Source: Klebsiella oxytoca NBRC 105695
GTDB taxonomy: Bacteria; Pseudomonadota; Gammaproteobacteria; Enterobacterales; Enterobacteriaceae
Direction: 5' to 3'
Length of the DNA stretch: 64,000 nt
Assembly (NCBI RefSeq): GCF_001598695.1
Contig: NZ_BCZK01000006.1
Coordinates: forward strand, 124,001-188,000
The translations under genes and the position numbers were made by a program. Below, piece after piece: positions 31,172 through 39,203 of this stretch. The notes below the pieces were generated by a model. It worked only from the letters and a program-made list of their open reading frames with translations. It had not been told where the DNA came from and did not search any database. Position 1 is the stretch's first letter. Each line of letters begins with the position of its first letter.

Positions 31172-32113
31172 TTATTCGCGATAAATACCAATCGTGGGCG
31201 TATCGCCCGCATAACACCAGGCACGGTACATGCCTTCGCTGTTAAACGGCAGCGCCACGTTGCCTTCTCTGTCGATGGCGATCAGGCCGCCGCTACCGCC
31301 CAGCGCCGGAAGCTTCTCCATCACTACCCTTTCGCAGGCCTCCTGCAGGCTGAGCTGGCTATACTCCATCAGCGCCGAAATATCGTAGGCCGCCAGGGTC
31401 CGCATAAACACTTCCCCGGTACCGGTACAGGACACGGCGACGCTGGCGTTATTGGCGTAGCAGCCCGCTCCCGGCAGCGGGCTGTCGCCGACGCGTCCCG
31501 ATAGCTTATTGGTCATCCCGCCGGTTGAGGTCGCCGCCGCGAGGTTGCCCGTCAGATCCATGGCTACCGCGCCGACGGTCCCCATCTTGTGCCGCTCATC
31601 CAGCGGCGCGGCGTGGTGATCGAGCACGATATCGTCGCCTTCCTGCGCCTGACGCAGCTGCAGTAAACGCTCAGGAGTAGAAAACAAGCTGTTATCGACG
31701 CGCGCCATACCGCGGGAAGCGGCAAACGCTTCCGCCCCTTCGCCAATCAGTAGCACGTGCGGACTTTGCTCCAGCACCAGCCGCGCCGCCAGCACCGGAT
31801 TGCGTAAATGCTGAACGCCGGCCACGGCTCCCGCCTGTAGGCTGTAACCATCCATGACGCAGGCATCGAGTTCATGGCGACTATCGCGGGTAAACACGGA
31901 GCCAATACCGGCATTAAATAGCGGGCACTCTTCCAGCAGCCGAACTGCTTCGGTTACCGTATCCAGCGCGCTGGCCCCGGCCGCCAGCATTTTTTGTCCA
32001 CTATCGACAATCGCCGACAGCGCTGCCACGTACTCCCGCTCGCGCTCCGGCGTCATCTGCGCGCGGCTAATCGCCCCGGCTCCGCCGTGAATTGCTATAA
32101 CCGCCTTACCCAT
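31172..32113 (-). CDS. iaaA: Isoaspartyl peptidase / L-asparaginase IaaA
   Basis: The 313-residue Ntn-hydrolase is made as a precursor that cleaves itself before Thr179 in HKMGTVGAVAMD, giving alpha and beta chains. It removes beta-aspartyl residues from dipeptides and hydrolyses asparagine weakly. The motif STGGMTNKLSGRVGDSPLPGAG lines the active site. It heads the iaaA-gsiABCD operon, so imported peptides and glutathione are degraded by the same gene set. Confidence 0.96.
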   Translation of the reverse strand: MGKAVIAIHGGAGAISRAQMTPEREREYVAALSAIVDSGQKMLAAGASALDTVTEAVRLLEECPLFNAGIGSVFTRDSRHELDACVMDGYSLQAGAVAGVQHLRNPVLAARLVLEQSPHVLLIGEGAEAFAASRGMARVDNSLFSTPERLLQLRQAQEGDDIVLDHHAAPLDERHKMGTVGAVAMDLTGNLAAATSTGGMTNKLSGRVGDSPLPGAGCYANNASVAVSCTGTGEVFMRTLAAYDISALMEYSQLSLQEACERVVMEKLPALGGSGGLIAIDREGNVALPFNSEGMYRAWCYAGDTPTIGIYRE

Positions 32114-32252
32114 CGCGCCATTCCTTAACGATAAAGTGTATAAATATCATTATCGTGCTGACTGTCCTATACAATTTTTGAATATAGAAAGAGCGGAGGG
32201 TGATGTAAAGCTTGTACCCAGGTGGGTTATAGCCCGTCTCTCTTTTCTGCCA

Positions 32253-32525
32253 TATACCCGTCATACTTCAAGTTGCATGTGCGTTGGCTTCGTTACTCGG
32301 CTCATCCATGAGCCTCGCCCTGACGGGCCGCCGTTACACGGCGTTCAAATCTGTTCCGTACAGATTTGTCGCTCACCCCAGTCACTTACTGAAGTAAGCT
32401 CCCGGGGATGTAATGAGGGACATCCTTGTCCCTCACCAGAGGCAGCCTTCAGCTGTTCAAATTCGTTCCCGACGAATTTGTCCCTACGTCGCCGCCTGCC
32501 TGCAACGCGAATTATTTAAGGTATA
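32253..32525. repeat. ERIC (intergenic repeat unit) element, long form
   Basis: The left end TATACCCGTCATACTTCAAG and the right end GAATTATTTAAGGTATA are the known ERIC termini, and the core CGCTCACCCCAGTCACTTAC followed by AAGTAAGCTCCCGGGGAT carries the standard ERIC primer sites. At about 273 bp it is longer than the usual 127 bp, as known for ERICs with internal insertions. Extra hairpins occur inside: CAAATCTGT/ACAGATTTG (32347-32369), GAGGGACA/TGTCCCTC (32415-32434) and CAAATTCGT/ACGAATTTG (32458-32480). It fills most of the 448-bp gap between iaaA and moeA. Confidence 0.93.
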
Positions 32526-32527
32526 AT
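32500..32527 (+). promoter_or_regulatory. Putative moeA promoter at the ERIC end
   Basis: A perfect -10 TATAAT lies at 32522-32527, and 16 bases upstream CTGCAA (32500-32505) is a weak -35. The first four bases of the -10 (TATA) are the last bases of the ERIC element, and the -35 lies inside it. Transcription would begin near 32534, 28 bp before the moeA ATG. Confidence 0.6.
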
Positions 32528-32561
32528 AGGCGTTTTCGATGTTTGCCCGCAGGAGAAACCC

Positions 32562-33797
32562 ATGGATTTTACCGCCGGACTGATGCCGCTCGACACAGCC
32601 CTGACCCAGATGCTCAATCGTATTACGCCGCTGAATGCGACGGAAACCGTACCGCTGTTGCAGGCCTTTTCGCGCGTGACCGCTCATGATCTCGTTTCAC
32701 CGCTCAACGTGCCTGGTTTTGATAACTCGGCAATGGACGGCTATGCGGTACGCCTGGCGGATCTCACCGACGGCGCAGCGCTGCCGGTCACCGGCAAGGC
32801 CTTCGCCGGTCAACCTTTTAACGGTGACTGGCCGGCGGGCACCTGTATCCGCATTATGACCGGCGCACCGGTGCCGGAAGGCTGCGACGCGGTGGTGATG
32901 CAGGAGCAGACGGAACAAACCGATGGGGGCATCCGCTTCCTCGCGCCGGTGAAAAGCGGACAGAATATCCGTCGTCTCGGCGAAGATATCGCCCACGGTG
33001 CGGTCGTTTTCCCTGCTGGCACCCGCCTGACCGTTGCCGAGCTGCCGGTTCTGGCCTCGCTGGGGATTGCCGACGTCGAGGTGATACGCAAAGTGCGCGT
33101 GGCGGTTTTCTCTACTGGCGATGAACTCCAGCTGCCGGGCCAGCCCCTCGCCGACGGGCAAATTTACGATACTAATCGCCTGGCGGTACACCTGATGCTG
33201 CAGGAGCTGGGCTGCGAGGTCATTAACCTCGGCATTATTCCCGACGATCCAGCTAAGCTGCGGGAAGTCTTTATCGAGGCCGATCGACAGGCAGACGTGG
33301 TGATTAGCTCCGGCGGCGTCTCCGTCGGCGAAGCAGACTACACCAAAGCGATTCTCGAAGAACTGGGTGAAATCGGCTTCTGGAAGCTGGCGATTAAACC
33401 GGGTAAACCTTTCGCTTTCGGCAAGCTCAACCACAGCTGGTTTTGCGGTCTGCCGGGTAACCCGGTTTCCGCAACGCTAACCTTTTACCAGCTGGTCCAG
33501 CCGCTGCTGGCGAAGCTCTCCGGCAACGGTGGGCAGGTTCAGCCGATGCGTCTGCGCGTGCGCGCCGCAACCCATCTGAAAAAATCGCCCGGACGACTCG
33601 ATTTTCAACGCGGCGTGCTGCAGCGCGGTCCGGACGGCGAACTGACGGTTAACAGCACCGGTCACCAGGGATCGCATATCTTCAGCTCATTCAGCCTCGG
33701 CAACTGTTTTATCGTGCTGGAGCGCGAGCGCGGCAACGTGGAAGCGGGCGAATGGGTGGACGTTGAGCCCTTTAATCATCTGTTCGGAGGGCTGTAA
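32562..33797 (+). CDS. moeA: Molybdopterin molybdenumtransferase MoeA
   Basis: The 411-residue enzyme inserts molybdate into adenylylated molybdopterin, the last step of molybdenum cofactor synthesis. The N-terminal part has [12 protein letters not shown], the central MoCF-binding domain has FSTGDEL and [13 protein letters not shown], and the C-terminal domain IV follows [16 protein letters not shown]. Length matches E. coli. The ATG follows CAGGAGAAACC, and moeB starts in the overlap TAATG at 33797. Confidence 0.97.
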   Translation: MDFTAGLMPLDTALTQMLNRITPLNATETVPLLQAFSRVTAHDLVSPLNVPGFDNSAMDGYAVRLADLTDGAALPVTGKAFAGQPFNGDWPAGTCIRIMTGAPVPEGCDAVVMQEQTEQTDGGIRFLAPVKSGQNIRRLGEDIAHGAVVFPAGTRLTVAELPVLASLGIADVEVIRKVRVAVFSTGDELQLPGQPLADGQIYDTNRLAVHLMLQELGCEVINLGIIPDDPAKLREVFIEADRQADVVISSGGVSVGEADYTKAILEELGEIGFWKLAIKPGKPFAFGKLNHSWFCGLPGNPVSATLTFYQLVQPLLAKLSGNGGQVQPMRLRVRAATHLKKSPGRLDFQRGVLQRGPDGELTVNSTGHQGSHIFSSFSLGNCFIVLERERGNVEAGEWVDVEPFNHLFGGL

Positions 33798-34552
33798 TGA
33801 GCGTGGAGCTGAGCGATGCGGAGATACTGCGCTATAACCGGCAGATTATTCTGCGCGATTTCGATTTTGACGGTCAGGAGCAGCTGAAAGCCTCCCGCGT
33901 GCTGGTTGTCGGCCTCGGCGGGCTGGGCTGCGCCGCCGCGCAGTATCTGGCGGCGGCAGGCGTCGGCCTGCTTACCCTGCTCGATTTCGACACCGTTTCG
34001 CTCTCCAACCTTCAGCGCCAGACTCTGCACAGTGACGCCACCATCGGCCAGCCGAAGGTCGACTCCGCCCGCACCGCACTGGCGCGGATTAATCCCCACG
34101 TTCAGCTCACGGCGCTCAACGCGCGGCTGGAAGACGAGGCGCTGGCGGCGCAAATCGCCGCCCACGATCTGGTGCTCGACTGTACCGACAACGTCGCGAT
34201 CCGTAACCAGCTCAACGCCGGATGTTTTCGTCATAAAACACCGCTGGTCTCCGGCGCGGCAATTCGCATGGAAGGGCAAATCAGCGTTTTTACCTGGCAG
34301 GAAGATGAACCCTGCTACCGCTGCCTGAGCCGTCTGTTTGGCGAAAACGCCCTCACCTGCGTAGAAGCCGGGGTGATGGCGCCGCTGGTCGGCACCATTG
34401 GTTCGCTACAGGCGATGGAAGCGATAAAGTTGCTGACCCGCTACGGCAGCCCGGCGACGGGAAAAATCGTCATGTACGACGCCATGCGCTGCCAGTTCCG
34501 CGAAATGAAATTGATGCGTAACCCTCAGTGTGAGGTGTGTGGCACGCCTTAG
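33797..34552 (+). CDS. moeB: Molybdopterin-synthase adenylyltransferase MoeB
   Basis: The 251-residue E1-like enzyme adenylates the C-terminus of MoaD so that it can receive sulfur. It has the nucleotide motif GLGGLGCAAAQYLAAAGVG, the Arg finger region LSNLQRQTLH and zinc-binding CxxC pairs (CYRCLS and the C-terminal CEVCGTP). It overlaps moeA by 1 bp, so the two proteins of the molybdenum cofactor pathway are coupled. In E. coli fsaA comes next; here it is missing. Confidence 0.97.
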   Translation: MSVELSDAEILRYNRQIILRDFDFDGQEQLKASRVLVVGLGGLGCAAAQYLAAAGVGLLTLLDFDTVSLSNLQRQTLHSDATIGQPKVDSARTALARINPHVQLTALNARLEDEALAAQIAAHDLVLDCTDNVAIRNQLNAGCFRHKTPLVSGAAIRMEGQISVFTWQEDEPCYRCLSRLFGENALTCVEAGVMAPLVGTIGSLQAMEAIKLLTRYGSPATGKIVMYDAMRCQFREMKLMRNPQCEVCGTP

Positions 34553-34559
34553 CCCTTTT

Positions 34560-34579
34560 CCGGCGACTGCCGTCGCCGG
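34560..34579 (+). terminator. Hairpin after moeB
   Basis: CCGGCGAC at 34560-34567 pairs with GTCGCCGG at 34572-34579 around TGCC. It stands 8 bp after the moeB stop and resembles a REP unit or terminator stem. No T run follows, so the termination strength is uncertain. Confidence 0.55.
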
Positions 34580-34636
34580 ATGATTTGTGACCCGCAGTGG
34601 CTTTTTAGCCTCCATTTTCCTCCCTCCTTCTGCTTG

Positions 34637-34650
34637 TTGATTTATATCAA
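34637..34650 (+). promoter_or_regulatory. FNR box of the pflE-pflF operon
   Basis: TTGAT-TTAT-ATCAA at 34637-34650 is a perfect match to the FNR consensus TTGATN4ATCAA. A -10 like TTTAAT lies at 34673-34678, which would put the start of transcription near 34685, so the box centre is at about -41.5. That is the normal place for activation by FNR when oxygen is absent. This fits the oxygen-sensitive glycyl-radical enzyme encoded downstream. Confidence 0.8.
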
Positions 34651-34654
34651 TACA

Positions 34655-34670
34655 ACTTTCATTCGAAAGT
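34655..34670. promoter_or_regulatory. Palindromic operator, copy 1 (before pflE)
   Basis: ACTTTC-ATTC-GAAAGT has perfect 6-bp arms. It lies between the FNR box and the -10, where a bound protein would block RNA polymerase. The 14 bases ACTTTCATTCGAAA recur before ybiV, and CTTTCGAATGAAAG (the reverse complement) before ybiU. The regulator is not known. Confidence 0.7.
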
Positions 34671-34705
34671 AATTTAATCTTCATATGCAAACAAGAGGGT
34701 GAATC

Positions 34706-35605
34706 ATGATCTTCAACATTCAGCGTTACTCAACCCATGACGGCCCGGGGATCCGCACTGTCGTATTCCTCAAAGGCTGTTCGCTGGGCTGCCGCTGGTG
34801 CCAGAACCCGGAAAGCCGCGCCCGCACGGCGGATTTGCTGTATGACGCCCGCCTTTGCCTGGACGGCTGCGACCTCTGCCAGCAGGCTGCGCCGGAAGTG
34901 ATTACCCGTAAGCTGGACGGTCTGATTATCCATCGCGAAAAGCTCACCGATGCGCATATCGGCAAATTGCGCGACTGCTGCCCGACGACGGCGTTAACGG
35001 TGTGCGGCGAAGAGAAAAGCGTCGAAGAGATTATGGCCACGGTGCTGCGCGACAAACCGTTTTACGACCGCAGCGGCGGCGGCATCACGCTTTCCGGCGG
35101 CGAGCCGTTTATGAATCCCGAGCTGGCCCGACAGCTGTTTGAGGCCAGCCACCGCGCGGGGATCCACACCGCGGTCGAAACCTGCCTGCACGTGCCGTGG
35201 AAATACGTCGAACCCGCTTTGCCGTTTATCGATCTGTTTCTCGCCGATCTCAAGCACGTCAACGAAGCGATTTTCCAGCAGTGGACGGACGGCAGCGCCC
35301 GTCGGGTACTGGATAATCTGCAGCGCGTCGCGCAGGCCGGAAAGAAAATCATCATTCGCGTACCGCTGATCCAGGGCTTTAACGCCAACGAAAGCGATAT
35401 CGCCGCCATTACCGATTTTGCCGCTGACCGTTTAAAGGTTGGCGAGATCCACTTTCTGCCTTACCACACGTTAGGCATGAATAAATACCAATTACTCAGT
35501 CAGCCCTATACCGCTCCGGATAAACCGCTTGCTGCACCCGAGCTGCTCGCCTTCGCGCAGCACTATGCTCAGAGCAAAGGTTTAACGGCGACTCTACGAG
35601 GATAA
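34706..35605 (+). CDS. pflE: Glycyl-radical enzyme activase PflE (YbiY)
   Basis: The 299-residue radical-SAM protein has the cluster motif C25-x3-C29-x2-C32 (GCSLGCRWC). A ferredoxin-like cysteine-rich insert follows (CLDGCDLC and [11 protein letters not shown]), typical of glycyl-radical activases, then [12 protein letters not shown] for SAM binding. It should generate the glycyl radical on PflF, whose gene starts 4 bp after its stop. The ATG has GAGGGTG upstream. Length and sequence match E. coli YbiY. Confidence 0.94.
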   Translation: MIFNIQRYSTHDGPGIRTVVFLKGCSLGCRWCQNPESRARTADLLYDARLCLDGCDLCQQAAPEVITRKLDGLIIHREKLTDAHIGKLRDCCPTTALTVCGEEKSVEEIMATVLRDKPFYDRSGGGITLSGGEPFMNPELARQLFEASHRAGIHTAVETCLHVPWKYVEPALPFIDLFLADLKHVNEAIFQQWTDGSARRVLDNLQRVAQAGKKIIIRVPLIQGFNANESDIAAITDFAADRLKVGEIHFLPYHTLGMNKYQLLSQPYTAPDKPLAAPELLAFAQHYAQSKGLTATLRG

Positions 35606-35609
35606 CCTT

Positions 35610-38042
35610 ATGACAACGTTGAAACTGGATACTCTGAGCCCGCGCATACAGGCGCATAAAATGGCGCTGGTGCATATCGTCAAGCCGCCGGTCTGTACCG
35701 AACGCGCCCTGCACTATACCCAAGCCTATCAGCAGCATCTGGATAAGCCGATCCCGGTACGCCGCGCGCTGGCGCTGGCCCACCACCTGGCGGAACGCAC
35801 AATCTGGATCAAGCACGATGAACTGATCGTCGGCAACCAGGCCAGCGAAGTTCGCGCGGCGCCAATCTTCCCGGAATACACCGTTAGCTGGATCGAAAAA
35901 GAGATCGACGACCTCGCCGATCGCCCCGGCGCCGGTTTTGCCGTTAGCGAAGAAAACAAACGCGTGCTGCACGAAGTGTGTCCGTGGTGGCGCGGTCAAA
36001 CGGTACAGGACCGCTGCTACGGCATGTTCACCGATGAGCAAAAAGCGCTGCTGGCCACCGGCATTATCAAAGCGGAAGGCAATATGACCTCCGGCGATGC
36101 TCACCTTGCAGTCAACTATCCGCTGCTGCTGGAAAAAGGCCTCGACGGCATGCGCGCGAAAGTCGCCGAGCGCCGTTCGCGCATTAACCTGACCGTACTG
36201 GAAGATCTGCACGGCGAGCAGTTCCTGAAAGCCATTGATATCGTGCTGGAAGCGGTGAGCGAACACTGTAAGCGCTATGCCGGGCTGGCGCGCAGCATGG
36301 CCGCGACGGAGAGCCGTGAATCCCGCCGCGACGAGCTGCTGGCGATTGCCGAAAACTGCGACATCATCGCCCATGAGCCGCCGAAAACTTTCTGGCAGGC
36401 GCTGCAGCTGTGCTATTTCATCCAGCTGATTCTGCAGATCGAGTCCAACGGTCACTCGGTCTCTTTCGGCCGTATGGACCAGTATCTCTACCCTTACTAC
36501 CGCCGCGACGTTGAGCTGGCACACTCTCTGGATCGCGAACACGCCATTGAGCTACTGCACTGCTGCTGGCTTAAACTGCTGGAGGTGAACAAAATTCGCT
36601 CCGGCTCGCACTCTAAGGCTTCCGCCGGGAGCCCGTTGTATCAGAACGTCACCATCGGCGGCCAGAATCTGGTGGACGGTAAAGCGCAGGATGCGGTAAA
36701 CCCGCTCTCCTACGCCATCCTGGAATCCTGCGGTCGGCTGCGTTCGACTCAGCCTAACCTCAGCGTGCGCTATCACGCGGGCATGAGCAACGACTTCCTC
36801 GACGCCTGCGTGCAGGTGATCCGCTGCGGCTTCGGCATGCCGGCGTTCAACAACGATGAAATCGTCATCCCGGAATTTATCAAGCTGGGGATCGAGCCGC
36901 AGGATGCCTACGACTATGCCGCTATCGGCTGCATTGAAACCGCCGTCGGCGGTAAATGGGGCTATCGCTGCACCGGGATGAGCTTTATCAACTTCGCCCG
37001 CGTCATGCTGGCAACCCTGGAAGGCGGCCGCGACGCCACCAGCGGCCAGGTTTTCCTGCCGCAGGAACATGCGCTGTCAAAAGGCAACTTCGACAACTTT
37101 GAACAGGTCCTGGCCGACTGGGATACGCAGATCCGCTACTACACGCGCAATTCTATCGAGATTGAGTACGTGGTCGATACCATGCTGGAAGAGAACGTGC
37201 ACGATATCCTCTGCTCGGCGCTGGTCGATGACTGCATTGAGCGTGCGAAGAGCATCAAGCAGGGCGGCGCGAAATATGACTGGGTATCCGGTCTGCAGGT
37301 CGGTATCGCTAACCTCGGCAACAGCCTGGCGGCGGTGAAGAAACTGGTGTTCGACCAGGGCGTCATTGGTCAACAAGAGCTGGCCAAAGCGCTGGCTGAA
37401 GACTTCGAAGGCCTGACCCACGAGCAGCTGCGCCAGCGCTTAATCAACGGCGCGCCGAAATACGGTAACGATGAAGATAGCGTCGATATTCTGCTGGCTC
37501 GCGCCTACCAGACCTATATTGATGAGCTGAAGCTGTATCATAACCCGCGCTATGGCCGCGGCCCGATCGGCGGTAACTACTACGCCGGCACCTCGTCCAT
37601 CTCCGCCAACGTGCCGTTTGGCGCTCAAACGATGGCGACGCCGGATGGCCGTAAAGCGCACTCGCCGCTGGCGGAAGGGGCAAGTCCGGCTTCCGGTACC
37701 GACCACTTGGGGCCGACCGCGGTGATCAGCTCGGTAGGTAAACTGCCAACCGGCTCAATTCTTGGCGGCGTACTGCTTAACCAGAAGCTGAACCCGGCTA
37801 CGCTGGAGAATGAGTCGGATAAGCAGAAACTGATGGTGCTGCTGCGCACCTTCTTCGAGGTGCACAAAGGCTGGCATATTCAGTACAACATCGTGTCGCG
37901 CGAAACGCTGCTGGAAGCGAAGAAACATCCTGACCAGTATCGTGATTTAGTGGTCCGCGTGGCCGGATACTCGGCGTTCTTTACCGCCCTGTCGCCGGAT
38001 GCTCAGGACGATATTATCGCCCGTACCGAGCATACGCTGTAA
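35610..38042 (+). CDS. pflF: Glycyl-radical enzyme PflF (YbiW), substrate unknown
   Basis: The 810-residue enzyme is of the pyruvate formate-lyase / diol dehydratase superfamily. The thiyl cysteine is C441 in AAIGCIETAVGG with catalytic base Glu443, and the radical glycine is G786 in VRVAGYSAFF. True pyruvate formate-lyase has adjacent Cys-Cys in the active site; here only one Cys occurs with G-C-x-E, as in dehydratases and lyases such as glycerol or choline enzymes. So it is probably not a pyruvate formate-lyase. The E. coli protein is nearly the same and is also unassigned. Confidence 0.93.
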   Translation: MTTLKLDTLSPRIQAHKMALVHIVKPPVCTERALHYTQAYQQHLDKPIPVRRALALAHHLAERTIWIKHDELIVGNQASEVRAAPIFPEYTVSWIEKEIDDLADRPGAGFAVSEENKRVLHEVCPWWRGQTVQDRCYGMFTDEQKALLATGIIKAEGNMTSGDAHLAVNYPLLLEKGLDGMRAKVAERRSRINLTVLEDLHGEQFLKAIDIVLEAVSEHCKRYAGLARSMAATESRESRRDELLAIAENCDIIAHEPPKTFWQALQLCYFIQLILQIESNGHSVSFGRMDQYLYPYYRRDVELAHSLDREHAIELLHCCWLKLLEVNKIRSGSHSKASAGSPLYQNVTIGGQNLVDGKAQDAVNPLSYAILESCGRLRSTQPNLSVRYHAGMSNDFLDACVQVIRCGFGMPAFNNDEIVIPEFIKLGIEPQDAYDYAAIGCIETAVGGKWGYRCTGMSFINFARVMLATLEGGRDATSGQVFLPQEHALSKGNFDNFEQVLADWDTQIRYYTRNSIEIEYVVDTMLEENVHDILCSALVDDCIERAKSIKQGGAKYDWVSGLQVGIANLGNSLAAVKKLVFDQGVIGQQELAKALAEDFEGLTHEQLRQRLINGAPKYGNDEDSVDILLARAYQTYIDELKLYHNPRYGRGPIGGNYYAGTSSISANVPFGAQTMATPDGRKAHSPLAEGASPASGTDHLGPTAVISSVGKLPTGSILGGVLLNQKLNPATLENESDKQKLMVLLRTFFEVHKGWHIQYNIVSRETLLEAKKHPDQYRDLVVRVAGYSAFFTALSPDAQDDIIARTEHTL

Positions 38043-38052
38043 GCCACATCCC

Positions 38053-38142
38053 CCGGCTTGCGCTGCGCTTAGCCGGGCTACAGGTTCGAAGCCGTTTGCG
38101 GGCCGGTAGTCCGGGTAAGGCGTTTACGCCGCAATCCGGGGT
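38053..38142. repeat. Pair of REP units after pflF
   Basis: The first unit pairs CCCGGCT (38053-38059) with AGCCGGG (38072-38078). The second runs from about 38106 to 38142 (CCGGTAGTCCGGGTAAGGCG, then CGCCGCAATCCGGGG) and is followed by TTTTAT, so it could also end the pflEF transcript. Confidence 0.75.
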
Positions 38143-38168
38143 TTTATGTTGCACAAGGGTGAACACAA

Positions 38169-38184
38169 ACTTTCATTCGAAATA
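38169..38184. promoter_or_regulatory. Palindromic operator, copy 2 (before ybiV)
   Basis: ACTTTCATTCGAAATA is followed by AATTT, as in copy 1, giving 19 of 21 identical bases with the pflE site. It lies just upstream of a possible ybiV promoter (-10 TAGAAT at 38212-38217). The right arm is less perfect than in copy 1. Confidence 0.65.
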
Positions 38185-38251
38185 AATTTGTGCTCCCCAT
38201 CACATTGTAATTAGAATGTTACTGGTCGAAGTTAAGCCAGGAGCATGTGTT

Positions 38252-39067
38252 ATGACCGTTAAAGTTATCGTCACCGATATGGACGGAACTTTTCTCAATG
38301 ACGCCAAGCAGTACGATCGCTCGCGTTTTCTTGCGCAGTTCGCGCAACTCCAGCAGCAGGGTATTGAGTTTGTGGTCGCCAGCGGCAACCAGTACTATCA
38401 GCTGATCTCTTTTTTCCCGGAAATCCGCGACCAAATCTCCTTTGTTGCCGAGAACGGCGCGCTGGTTTTCGAACACGGTCAACAGCTGTTCCACGGTGAA
38501 CTTACCCGCCATGAATCCCAGGTGGTGATTGGCGAACTGCTCAAAGACCCGCAGCTCAACTTTGTCGCCTGCGGCCTCGAGAGCGCTTACGTCAGCGATC
38601 GCGCGCCCGACGCCTTTGTCGCGCTGATGTCAAAGCACTACCATCGTCTGCAGCGTATTGGCAGCTACCATGACATCGACGATAAGCTGTTTAAGTTTTC
38701 CCTTAACCTGCCGGATAGCGAAATTCCGCAGCTTATCGACAAACTGCACGTCTCGCTGGACGGCATTATGAAGCCGGTCACCAGCGGTTTTGGCTTCGTC
38801 GATTTGATCATCCCCGGCCTGCATAAAGCCAACGGTATCAGCCGCTTGCTTAAGCGCTGGAACATTTCGCCGCAGGCGTGCGTAGCCATCGGCGACAGCG
38901 CGAACGACACGGAAATGCTGAAGCTGGTGAGATACTCTTTCGCGATGGCCAATGCCGCCGAAAGCATTAAGGCGGTATCGCGTTATGCTACCGATGACAA
39001 CAACCACGACGGCGCGCTGAAGGTGATTCAGGCCGTCCTCGACCACGCCACCCCGTTCGACAAGTAA
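38252..39067 (+). CDS. ybiV: HAD-superfamily (Cof-type) sugar phosphatase YbiV
   Basis: The 271-residue phosphatase has motif [10 protein letters not shown], the class IIB cap with [17 protein letters not shown] and motif [17 protein letters not shown]. coli YbiV hydrolyses several sugar phosphates, with ribose 5-phosphate and fructose 1-phosphate among the good substrates in vitro. I chose ATG 38252 ([12 protein letters not shown]) because AGGAG precedes it; the longer frame from 38216 would include the promoter. It shares an operator with pflE and ybiU, so its real substrate may belong to that pathway. Confidence 0.95.
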   Translation: MTVKVIVTDMDGTFLNDAKQYDRSRFLAQFAQLQQQGIEFVVASGNQYYQLISFFPEIRDQISFVAENGALVFEHGQQLFHGELTRHESQVVIGELLKDPQLNFVACGLESAYVSDRAPDAFVALMSKHYHRLQRIGSYHDIDDKLFKFSLNLPDSEIPQLIDKLHVSLDGIMKPVTSGFGFVDLIIPGLHKANGISRLLKRWNISPQACVAIGDSANDTEMLKLVRYSFAMANAAESIKAVSRYATDDNNHDGALKVIQAVLDHATPFDK

Positions 39068-39075
39068 CGCCTCTC

Positions 39076-39097
39076 CGGGGCTTACCGCCCCGATTTT
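39076..39097 (+). terminator. Intrinsic terminator after ybiV
   Basis: CGGGGC at 39076-39081 pairs with GCCCCG at 39087-39092 around TTACC and is followed by ATTTT. It lies 8 bp after the ybiV stop. Confidence 0.75.
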
Positions 39098-39175
39098 CCA
39101 TTTTGTGCATCTCCGCATAATTTTAAACTTGCATTAACTTAATTTTAACTTAAATTATCGTATGTAAGATTTAAT

Positions 39176-39191
39176 ACTTTCGAATGAAAGA
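39176..39191. promoter_or_regulatory. Palindromic operator, copy 3 (before ybiU)
   Basis: ACTTTCGAATGAAAGA is the same site in the opposite orientation, with CTTTC/GAAAG arms. It ends 12 bases before the ybiU ATG and touches the ribosome site GAGAGGTC, so binding would block elongation or initiation. The promoter must lie in the AT-rich 39120-39175, but I could not fix its boxes. Confidence 0.65.
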
Positions 39192-39203
39192 TGAGAGGTC
39201 ATT

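Noticed and set aside
32136-32519. A 127-codon frame between iaaA and moeA
   Set aside because: It lies almost wholly within the ERIC element and translates repeat hairpins, so it is not a gene.
35496-36542. A 348-codon minus-strand frame opposite pflF
   Set aside because: It is a shadow of the glycyl-radical enzyme gene in a high-GC region.
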